From UM-FILTER-42-14 sp964586055 (GTDB lineage Bacteria; Patescibacteriota; Microgenomatia; UBA1400; PJMF01): 21,418 nucleotides of DNA. Location: positions 1-21,418 of the forward strand of contig CAZPFX010000016.1 of NCBI GenBank assembly GCA_964586055.1. Reading direction: 5' to 3'. The position numbers and the translations under genes were made by a program. The notes beneath the pieces are model-generated. The model had not been told where the DNA came from. It did not search any database and saw only the letters and a list, made by a program, of their open reading frames with translations. How positions within the stretch are numbered: position 1 is the first letter of the stretch; the number at the start of each line of letters is the position of its first letter. Below, piece by piece: positions 14,543 through 19,821 of this stretch.

Positions 14543-14908
14543 CTACTCCTCAGGAAAGAAAATGGCTTTCAGTTTCTTTCGATCAAAACCCAGCTTGCCC
14601 AGTTTGATATCAACATATTCTTGGCGTCCTGCAGAAAATCCAACGATTTTGACTTGCTTAGATTTTTGTCTAATTAGGTACGCCAAATCTTCTCCATCAT
14701 CTCCTGAGAAACTTTCACCAAGATTGCCATCAAGTAAAACAAAATCAGCGCCTTCAGCATCAAGCCTTGATACCAAATCTGTAGCTTCCTACATGCTCCT
14801 AGCAATACCAACCACCGCACACCCTAGCATTTCAAGAATGTCTTTTGCTGAGTCTACCCAATCTGGATTGTCCTCAATAATGGCTACCCTAGGTTGTTTT
14901 TCAGTCAT
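14543..14908 (-). pseudogene. Stand-alone response-regulator receiver gene with in-frame amber codon
   Basis: Read from the ATG at 14908, the frame encodes a single receiver domain of about 121 codons: VAIIEDNPDW (acidic pair E12-D13), a helix, then FVLLDGNLG with D60 in the phosphoacceptor position, and VKIVGFSAG with the Ser of the switch position. Codon 40 is TAG (14789-14791), between ARSM and EATDLV; the frame continues with normal receiver sequence to a second TAG at 14543. The conserved Lys-Pro near the end is not clear. AAAGG lies about 6 nt before the ATG and TATAAT at 14934-14929. Other genes here end in TAG, so recoding is unlikely: this is a recent nonsense mutation, a base error or, less likely, readthrough. 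It lies between the two halves of a rhuM gene on the opposite strand. Confidence 0.7.
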
Positions 14909-15036
14909 ATAACCTTTCTGTCCCATTTATTATATAACTATCATTTCTGTATCATTTGTCCACATTTTTGATTTCCTGTTATCAAAAAAGCGCGCCCGAA
15001 AGCGAAAGCGGTCGAGCGCACCACACAGATCACAAC

Positions 15037-15228
15037 CTCGCATTCTTGCAGATCAATGACAAAGATATCTTGACAGATGCGGGGAAAATTTCACACGCAT
15101 TGGCGTTGGAGATAGCGGAAAGAAACTTTGATGAGTATAAGAAAATTGAAGCCAAGGAATTTGGAGACGGCTTTGATGAGTTTGCTGAGGAAGCAACGAA
15201 AATTATTGGTAAAAGTAAAAAAACTTAG
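15037..15228 (+). pseudogene. RhuM-family protein, C-terminal fragment
   Basis: About 63 residues match the end of RhuM proteins: LAFLQINDKDILTDAGKISH, then ALEIAERNFDEYK and GDGFDEFAEEATKI before a TAA. This corresponds to the family's FLQFNE..VL..AGKISHE..FAE..F.KY motif, as I recall it. The frame is open from a TTG at 14956, but residues before 15037 do not look like RhuM. No promoter or Shine-Dalgarno sequence is evident. Together with the N-terminal fragment at 14245-14493 it marks the two ends of one ancestral gene whose central part, about 190 residues by the family's usual length, is gone. Confidence 0.65.
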
Positions 15229-15262
15229 TTTGTTTAAAAAAACAGCTTTATCTTGTTGAAAT

Positions 15263-15664
15263 CTAACCAATTTTCATTATCACCAGGTAGCTCAAGGCAG
15301 AAACACTTGCGGCCAAAAAGGTCCCCCAGCATAGATCAACAATTGTTACTAAAATAGGCCAATCCTTTATGGTTGCCAAATTAGTTAGGTCGTAAGTAGC
15401 ATAAGTAATTAGACCGAACAAACCTCCTAAAAGAATCGCGGACATTAATGATTTCTTCTCAACTGATGGAGAAATGACAAATATCACTAATCCAACAATA
15501 AACAGTAAATAAAACAAGATTGCTGCCAAAAAATTTGGATTTTCTTTCATCAGAAAACCAATTTGTTTTGTGTAGAAATTTTTCGCTACAACAGTCAGCC
15601 ATACAGCGTCGATGGCTGTAAAGATTGTCAGAGTAACTAGGTAGAGTTTCAAAAAAGTGTTCAT
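15263..15664 (-). CDS. DUF2177 family membrane protein
   Basis: The 133-aa protein is almost all membrane: four helices at about residues 5-27, 45-65, 72-90 and 104-130. The pattern FTAIDAVWLTVVAKNFY near the start and GLFGLITYATYDLTNLATIKDWP in the middle is characteristic of DUF2177, a small family of unknown function. It is the last gene of the trp-linked operon, starting 3 bp after the tspO stop codon. A GGAGG lies 12 nt before the ATG, rather far for a Shine-Dalgarno sequence, so translation may be partly coupled. Confidence 0.88.
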   Translation of the reverse strand: MNTFLKLYLVTLTIFTAIDAVWLTVVAKNFYTKQIGFLMKENPNFLAAILFYLLFIVGLVIFVISPSVEKKSLMSAILLGGLFGLITYATYDLTNLATIKDWPILVTIVDLCWGTFLAASVSALSYLVIMKIG

Positions 15665-15667
15665 AGT

Positions 15668-16144
15668 TTAGTTTAGCCTCCAAATAGAGTAATTAAGTAA
15701 TGTCGCGAAACTAACCCAGAGGATGTAGGGAACTAGAAGATAAGATGCTCTTTTATCAATACTCCAAAAGATTTTTATAAGTGAGGCAATCATTAACCAA
15801 AGAACAATTATCACCGCAAGCGCCAAGAGAAGATTTCTAGAGCCAAAGAAAACTAATGTCCAGAGGGTGTTGTACATAAGATGAATAAAAAAGAGCCGGA
15901 CTGCATTTTTGACTTTTGTTTTTTTGTAGCCTTTGCTCCAGACCAGATAAAGAGCAATGCCCATTAGTGTGTAAAGAACTGTCCAGACGGGTCCAAAAAT
16001 CCAATTTGGGGGATTAAAGCTCGGCTTCTCCAGATAGACATACCAGTCTGAAATAGAAGCACTGGTAGCAACAGAGCCTAGGATTCCGGCTAGGTTAGAA
16101 GCTAAGATAGAAATGAAGAGGAGCTTGGGACTTTTAAGTTTCAT
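15668..16144 (-). CDS. tspO: TspO/MBR family tryptophan-rich sensory protein
   Basis: The 158-aa protein has five membrane helices and the TspO signatures: WYVYLEKPSFNPPNW at residues 34-48, then IFGPVWTVLYTLMGIALYLVW at 49-69, and YNTLW plus the final LLNYSIWRLN. Bacterial TspO binds porphyrins and similar aromatic ligands in a Trp-rich pocket and acts as a membrane sensor or stress protein; its exact role is unsettled. Its ATG overlaps the trpB stop by 4 bp (ATGA), so translation is coupled to tryptophan synthase. Linkage to a Trp-regulated operon is unusual and could reflect a link to indole or tryptophan metabolites, or simply the protein's Trp demand. Confidence 0.92.
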   Translation of the reverse strand: MKLKSPKLLFISILASNLAGILGSVATSASISDWYVYLEKPSFNPPNWIFGPVWTVLYTLMGIALYLVWSKGYKKTKVKNAVRLFFIHLMYNTLWTLVFFGSRNLLLALAVIIVLWLMIASLIKIFWSIDKRASYLLVPYILWVSFATLLNYSIWRLN

Positions 16145-17343
16145 GTATCAATAATAGCATGACTGAGCAGTGTCGCTACATAGTCAACATCTTTATCACC
16201 TCTTCCGGAAAGATTGACGATAATCACTTTTTCCTTTCCTAAGGTTGGCGCTAACTTAATGGCATGAGCCACGGCGTGTGCACTTTCCAAGGCAGGAATA
16301 ATTCCCTCGGTTCGACTGAGAATTGAGAAGGCCTCAAGAGCTTCCTTGTCTGTTGCTGTCACGTACCCCACCCGCCCAGCATCTTTGAAGTATGAGTGTT
16401 GTGGGCCCACGCCGGGATAATCTAGGCCTGAGGCGATGGAATGCACAGATAGCGGTTCTCCTTGATCATCCTGAAGTAGATAAGTAAACATGCCATGCAG
16501 TGTTCCTGGCTTCCCAAGAGTCAAAGTTGCGGCGTGATCTCCAGGCTTGAAACTTCTGCCTCCGGGCTCAACTCCGATCATTTCCACAGGATCTTTGAGA
16601 AAAGCATTAAAGAGACCCATAGCGTTGGAGCCGCCGCCGACACAGGCGATTAAGTTGTTAGGAAGACGTCCCTCAAGCTCAAGGATCTGCTCGCGCGCCT
16701 CTTCACCGACGATAGATTGAAAATCACGCACCATTGTTGGGTAGGGATGAGGTCCCACTACTGAGCCAATACCAAAGAATGTGTGTTCATGGTCAGCAAT
16801 GAAGGCAGAGAAGGCACTATCAACAGCATCTTTTAGACATCGACCGCCACTTTCGACTGTCACGACTTTGGCGCCCAACAGCTGCATACGCAATACATTA
16901 GGATGTTGTTTTTCAACGTCAATAGCCCCCATGTGAATTTCACACTCTAGCCCCATTAGCGCTGCCGCAGTCGCAAGAGCCACGCCGTGTTGTCCCGCAC
17001 CTGTCTCTGCTAAAAGCTTTGTTTTTCCCATGCGTTTAGCAAGTAAGGCCTCCCCGATGGTGTGGTTAATCTTGTGAGCACCGGTGTGATTCAGATCCTC
17101 TCTTTTAAGGTAAATTTTAGCGCCGCCATACTTCAAAGTTAGGTTTTGAGCCAAATATAGGGGAGAAGGGCGTCCCACGAAGTGCTTAAGTAATCTGCGA
17201 AACTCATGCTGAAAACCCTCATCTTGCTTGGCATCAAAATAGGCTTCTTCGACTTCGACTAATGCCTCGGTTAGCTCAGGTGGAACAAATCTTCCACCAT
17301 ACTCACCAAAGAATCCTACTTTATCACTATTATTTTTTTTCAT
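16141..17343 (-). CDS. trpB: Tryptophan synthase beta chain
   Basis: The 400-aa PLP enzyme condenses indole with serine to make tryptophan. It is a full-length TrpB1-type chain: FGEYGGRFVPPEL at residues 12-24, the PLP Schiff-base lysine K91 in GAHKINHT, catalytic E113 in LAETGAGQHG, the phosphate-binding GGGSNA (236-241), D309 in GLDYPGVGP and S379 in LSGRGDKD. No trpA or other trp gene is present, so indole must come from elsewhere or from a distant trpA. A good Shine-Dalgarno sequence (AAGGA) precedes the ATG. Upstream are a Trp-codon-rich leader ORF, an attenuator and a TrpR-family gene. Downstream, tspO overlaps by 4 bp. Confidence 0.98.
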   Translation of the reverse strand: MKKNNSDKVGFFGEYGGRFVPPELTEALVEVEEAYFDAKQDEGFQHEFRRLLKHFVGRPSPLYLAQNLTLKYGGAKIYLKREDLNHTGAHKINHTIGEALLAKRMGKTKLLAETGAGQHGVALATAAALMGLECEIHMGAIDVEKQHPNVLRMQLLGAKVVTVESGGRCLKDAVDSAFSAFIADHEHTFFGIGSVVGPHPYPTMVRDFQSIVGEEAREQILELEGRLPNNLIACVGGGSNAMGLFNAFLKDPVEMIGVEPGGRSFKPGDHAATLTLGKPGTLHGMFTYLLQDDQGEPLSVHSIASGLDYPGVGPQHSYFKDAGRVGYVTATDKEALEAFSILSRTEGIIPALESAHAVAHAIKLAPTLGKEKVIIVNLSGRGDKDVDYVATLLSHAIIDT

Positions 17344-17374
17344 ATTTCCTTTTTATTTATATTATTTTGACTAC

Positions 17375-17398
17375 AAAAAACCCGCCTGTATGGCGGGT
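17375..17398 (-). terminator. trp attenuator terminator (arms 3:4)
   Basis: On the minus strand ACCCGCC (17398-17392), a 5-nt loop ATACA and GGCGGGT (17386-17380) are followed by a run of Ts (17380-17375). This is a textbook intrinsic terminator placed between the leader ORF and trpB, 31 bp before the trpB start. It would stop transcription when tryptophan is plentiful. Confidence 0.92.
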
Positions 17399-17434
17399 GA
17401 CTATTAATTACTACTAGAAATTCAACTCCGCCAT
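17390..17434 (-). promoter_or_regulatory. trp antiterminator (arms 2:3)
   Basis: ATGGCGG (minus, 17434-17428), which contains the third Trp codon of the leader ORF, is perfectly complementary to CCGCCAT (minus, 17396-17390), which is part of the 5' arm and loop of the terminator. The two structures exclude each other. A ribosome waiting at the tandem Trp codons (17454-17449) leaves this arm free; one that reaches the stop codon (17424-17422) covers it. Confidence 0.85.
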
Positions 17435-17493
17435 CGATATCGACCGGTCCACCAGCAGAGAGGATTAGAGTTTACTTTGTTATAAATTTTCAT
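17422..17493 (-). CDS. trpL: trp leader peptide
   Basis: A 23-codon ORF that reads MKIYNKVNSN, then PLCWWTG, then RYRWRS and TGA. Codons 14 and 15 are tandem TGG and codon 21 is a third TGG: three Trp in 23 codons. It precedes a terminator with a competing antiterminator arm, exactly the layout of ribosome-mediated trp attenuation in E. coli. Its ATG overlaps the TGA of the trpR-like gene (ATGA), so ribosomes finishing trpR can start it. That coupling replaces the independent ribosome binding site usually seen for leader peptides. The product itself is probably not functional; its translation is the sensor for charged tRNA-Trp. Confidence 0.9.
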   Translation of the reverse strand: MKIYNKVNSNPLCWWTGRYRWRS

Positions 17494-17735
17494 TTAAATC
17501 TGCCTTTTTTAAGCTCCCTAGAGCCTCTGGTCACAGTTGCTATTCCTACGCCCAAATCTTCAGCTATCTTTCGTTGAGTGTCACCTTGTTTTAATCGTCT
17601 AACAATCTCTAGCCTCTGTGGAATTTCAATTAACTCCTGCGGAGTCATAATTCCTTTAAGAAAGTCAGTCACTTCTTTTCGGGATTCAAACTTTAGAAAA
17701 GTATCAGCCAGTTGGTTAAGATATTTATTTGTCAT
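17490..17735 (-). CDS. trpR: TrpR-family transcriptional repressor
   Basis: The 81-aa protein belongs to the TrpR/YerC-YecD superfamily. Helices occupy residues 1-50 (MTPQELIEIPQRLEIV corresponds to the core LTPDE..LG.R..IV of E. coli TrpR). The helix-turn-helix lies at about 53-72 (TQRKIAEDLGVGIATVTRGS), nearly the E. coli recognition element GAGIATITRGS. It is shorter than E. coli TrpR (108 aa), which lowers certainty that it binds tryptophan, but its own promoter holds a near-exact trp operator. It therefore probably represses itself and, in the same transcript, trpB. The stop codon overlaps the leader-peptide ATG. A TATACT box ends 16 nt before the ATG with no evident Shine-Dalgarno sequence. 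Confidence 0.9.
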   Translation of the reverse strand: MTNKYLNQLADTFLKFESRKEVTDFLKGIMTPQELIEIPQRLEIVRRLKQGDTQRKIAEDLGVGIATVTRGSRELKKGRFK

Positions 17736-17738
17736 TAT

Positions 17739-17756
17739 GTACTAGTTCACTAGTAT
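17739..17756. promoter_or_regulatory. trp operator
   Basis: The site is an inverted repeat, TACTAGT (17740-17746) and ACTAGTA (17749-17755), around a 2-bp centre. Read on the minus strand, ATACTAGTGAACTAGTAC matches the E. coli trp operator core GAACTAGTTAACTAGTAC (from memory) at 15 of 18 positions, including both CTAG boxes bound by TrpR. It overlaps the -10 box and start region of the trpR promoter. Confidence 0.9.
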
Positions 17757-17779
17757 ATATAAGAACAAGTCATTGTCAA
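17752..17779 (-). promoter_or_regulatory. Promoter of the trpR-trpL-trpB operon
   Basis: On the minus strand a consensus TTGACA (17779-17774), a 16-bp spacer and TATACT (17757-17752). The start site should fall near 17745, inside the trp operator, leaving a leader of about 9 nt before the trpR ATG. Confidence 0.8.
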
Positions 17780-17798
17780 GGAGAGACAGTTTACTGAT

Positions 17799-17827
17799 TT
17801 GCTTTATTCCTCTCCTGCCTCTAACAT
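17799..17827 (+). promoter_or_regulatory. Promoter of the MscS-type channel gene
   Basis: TTGCTT (17799-17804), a 17-bp spacer and TAACAT (17822-17827), which ends 9 nt before the ATG at 17837. The boxes are only moderate. The position again predicts an almost leaderless mRNA. It is divergent from the trpR promoter, whose -35 box lies 20 bp away. Confidence 0.45.
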
Positions 17828-17836
17828 GTAGGCTAC

Positions 17837-18883
17837 ATGAACATTTCAGATATTTATAGATTTTTGCTAGATTACAGGTCAGCTTTTTTATCATTTTTCG
17901 GGACAATGGCTGTTCTTTTTTTGTTTAAGAAATTTGTTCTTTATAGACTTGATGAATTGGCTAGAAAAACAAAAATTACTTTTGATGACTTAGTCATTGA
18001 TATTATCAAAAGTCTAAATTCAGTCTACCTAGTCGTTTTTGCTATTTTTACTTCTTCTAAGTTTGTGTCCTTGGAGGATTCTGTTGATAAAGTAATTAAC
18101 TTTATTGTTCTTGGCTTCTCTTTGCTTTTTGTAGTTAATGCCTTGCAAAAAGTGGTTAATTATTTTATAGAAAAGCTAATCCAATCTAGGTCACAAAATA
18201 CAGAGGCTCATTTCGATGCTTCCCCATTTAGAGTTTTAAGCAAGATCTTAAAAGGTAGTCTTTGGGTTTTAGCTATTTTAGTCTTTTTCCAAAACCTTGG
18301 CTATGATGTCTCTGCCTTACTAGCAGGAATAGGAATTGGGGGAGTCGCAATTGCTTTTGCTCTACAAAGTATTTTAGAAGATATTTTCTCTTATTTTTCA
18401 ATATACTTCGATAAACCTTTTGTGGTCGGTGACTTTTTAGATGTTGGTGGTCAGTTCGGAACAGTGAGTTATATTGGCATTAAATCTACGAGATTAACTA
18501 CTCTCCAAGGCGAAGAACTTGTTATACCTAATCAGACATTAACTTCTTCAAACGTACATAACTACAAAAAGATGAAGGAGAGAAGAATTCAGTTTTCTTT
18601 TGGAATCTTGTACGAAACACCAGTCGAAAAGGTTAAAAAAGTTCCGTTAATTATTAAAGAGATAGTTGGGGCAGAAGATAGCGCCAAATTCGAAAGAGCG
18701 CACTTTCACAGCTTTGGAGATAGCAGTCTTGATTTTGAGGTCGTTTATTTTATGATAACCGACGACTATAAAGAATACATGAATGTGCAACAAAACATTA
18801 ATCTGAAAATGATTGAAAACTTTGCGAAAGAAAAAATAGAGTTTGCATACCCAACAAGAACAGTCTTGGTTAAAAATAAATAG
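17837..18883 (+). CDS. MscS-family mechanosensitive channel
   Basis: The 348-aa protein is a small-conductance mechanosensitive channel that would release solutes on osmotic downshock. Helices lie at about residues 15-36, 59-76, 85-108 and 136-153. The pore-lining helix at about 157-190 is the Gly/Ala-rich LLAGIGIGGVAIAFALQSI that marks MscS TM3. The beta domain follows (KPFVVGDFLDVGGQFGTV, then GIKSTRLTTLQGEELVIPNQ) and an alpha/beta C-terminus to the end. All landmark segments are present. It is a single-gene unit, divergent from the trp operon and convergent with the coiled-coil protein gene (13-bp gap, no clear terminator). Confidence 0.95.
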   Translation: MNISDIYRFLLDYRSAFLSFFGTMAVLFLFKKFVLYRLDELARKTKITFDDLVIDIIKSLNSVYLVVFAIFTSSKFVSLEDSVDKVINFIVLGFSLLFVVNALQKVVNYFIEKLIQSRSQNTEAHFDASPFRVLSKILKGSLWVLAILVFFQNLGYDVSALLAGIGIGGVAIAFALQSILEDIFSYFSIYFDKPFVVGDFLDVGGQFGTVSYIGIKSTRLTTLQGEELVIPNQTLTSSNVHNYKKMKERRIQFSFGILYETPVEKVKKVPLIIKEIVGAEDSAKFERAHFHSFGDSSLDFEVVYFMITDDYKEYMNVQQNINLKMIENFAKEKIEFAYPTRTVLVKNK

Positions 18884-18896
18884 GCTAGCCAATTCG

Positions 18897-19616
18897 CTAA
18901 AACAGCCCTGAGAAAAATTGTTTTAACTTATTAATGATCTCGGTAAGGTAATTTATCTTTTGATCTTGCTCATCAATCTTTGTTTGCAGTTCCTCAACTT
19001 GATTTTGAAGAGCCCTGACTTCTTCATCAGGTTTATTTTTCTCTTCTTCTTTAACTTCCGTTTGTTCTTCTTTCTCTACCTGTTTCTCTATCTTTTTTTC
19101 TTCTCTTTCGGACTGCTTGTTTTCTTTTTTTACTTCCTTCACTTTTTCAGTGATTGGCGCTCTGTTAAAGATAATGTTTGTAGTGAAGTAAGGTTGATTA
19201 GCTGCCGGCCCTCCATCATAAAGTGGTTCATTGCTATCAAATACAACGCCAACCTGGAATGTTCCCGGGACTGCTGAAAAACAATAGAATACTGCCGCTC
19301 CATATTCATCTGTCGTGCTAGAACCATCAGCTTTACAGTGCTGGTTTTCGATTGGATCAATAAACTTTACATCCAGAGATCTGGGCATAATGCCAATTTT
19401 TTCGTAGCCACTTGGATCAACAGCATATTTAGTTAAATCGTCCCATCCGTAAGAATTTGTGGTTGGGTTAAAGGCTGTTACTCTGACTTTGACGCCATCA
19501 TTTAGGGCTGTTCCAGTGTTTAGGGCTCTAATCATCACATTGGTGCCTCCGGCAAAAGCAATAGACGAGGAGAGGAGTAAAAGTGCGGCGGAGATGATTA
19601 ATTGTTTTTTGTTCAT
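18897..19616 (-). CDS. Secreted protein with C-terminal coiled coil
   Basis: I do not recognise a family. The start is taken at 19616 because MNKKQLIISAALLLLSSSIAFA|GG then forms a clean signal peptide cut after residue 22, and a TATACT box ends 6 nt upstream; an in-frame ATG at 19646 would add ten odd residues and lie upstream of that box. Residues 23-155 are beta-rich with C94 and C112, a possible disulfide, and look like an extracellular Ig-like or carboxypeptidase-regulatory-like fold. Residues 157-199 are a highly charged Glu/Lys stretch, followed by a heptad-like coiled coil at about 198-232 and a hydrophobic end (FFSGLF). It is probably a surface protein that oligomerises through its tail. 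Confidence 0.7.
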   Translation of the reverse strand: MNKKQLIISAALLLLSSSIAFAGGTNVMIRALNTGTALNDGVKVRVTAFNPTTNSYGWDDLTKYAVDPSGYEKIGIMPRSLDVKFIDPIENQHCKADGSSTTDEYGAAVFYCFSAVPGTFQVGVVFDSNEPLYDGGPAANQPYFTTNIIFNRAPITEKVKEVKKENKQSEREEKKIEKQVEKEEQTEVKEEEKNKPDEEVRALQNQVEELQTKIDEQDQKINYLTEIINKLKQFFSGLF

Positions 19617-19622
19617 GGTGGA

Positions 19623-19628
19623 AGTATA
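19623..19628 (-). promoter_or_regulatory. -10 box of the coiled-coil protein gene
   Basis: TATACT on the minus strand, followed by six bases (TCCACC) and the ATG at 19616. This is the same leaderless geometry seen at the regulator, glutaredoxin and HD genes. The -35 region is weak. Confidence 0.5.
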
Positions 19629-19630
19629 AA

Positions 19631-19747
19631 CTAAAAAACGATCCAAAACAGCAAAGCCGCCACATCCACAAAAGCTAGATGAATCATAAAGCTGTATATG
19701 AAGCCATCTTTTATTTTTAAGATTAGGCGCGGAATGATGAGAGCCAT
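19631..19747 (-). CDS. Possible small membrane protein or gene remnant
   Basis: A 38-codon frame from the ATG at 19747 reads MALIIPRLILKIKDG, then FIYSFMIHLAFVDVAALLFW and a short end. It is hydrophobic, with one or two membrane helices and coding-like composition. In frame it is open only from a TAA near 19775, and it has no clear ribosome binding site or promoter of its own. It could be a real small membrane protein or the 3' remnant of a larger one. Its end covers the upstream part of the coiled-coil gene's promoter. Confidence 0.3.
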   Translation of the reverse strand: MALIIPRLILKIKDGFIYSFMIHLAFVDVAALLFWIVF

Positions 19748-19777
19748 CAGAGTAGCTGCGCTAGTAACATCTTAACT

Positions 19778-19805
19778 GGTGAGTATTGACCGGTTAATAC
19801 TCACC
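19778..19805. promoter_or_regulatory. 28-bp palindromic operator
   Basis: Arms GGTGAGTATT (19778-19787) and AATACTCACC (19796-19805) are perfect inverted repeats, and the centre holds the palindrome ACCGGT (19789-19794). Only the pair at 19788/19795 does not match, so 26 of 28 positions are symmetric. It covers the -35 box and part of the spacer of the downstream promoter. The HTH-phosphoribosyltransferase encoded next is the obvious candidate to bind it. Confidence 0.85.
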
Positions 19806-19814
19806 CCCTACAAT
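19786..19814 (+). promoter_or_regulatory. Promoter of the HTH-phosphoribosyltransferase gene
   Basis: TTGACC (19786-19791), exactly 17 bp, and TACAAT (19809-19814). The -10 box ends 7 nt before the ATG at 19822. An earlier ATG at 19813 overlaps the -10 box itself, so it cannot be in the transcript, which settles the start at 19822. Confidence 0.75.
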
Positions 19815-19821
19815 GAGGTTT

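Noticed and set aside
14543..14908. Stop-codon reassignment (TAG sense, or TGA as glycine as in SR1/Gracilibacteria).
   Set aside because: TAG ends the NUDIX, MscS, MerT-Trx and secreted-protein genes, and TGA ends trpR, trpL and trpB at family-expected positions; no conserved protein has an in-frame TGA.
15236..15260. Terminator of the trp operon before the T-run on the minus strand.
   Set aside because: A run of Ts is present, but only a 4-bp AACA/TGTT stem can form.
19813..19815. ATG at 19813 as start of the HTH-PRTase gene.
   Set aside because: It lies in the TACAAT -10 box and would be upstream of the transcript; the ATG at 19822 fits the promoter and the domain start.
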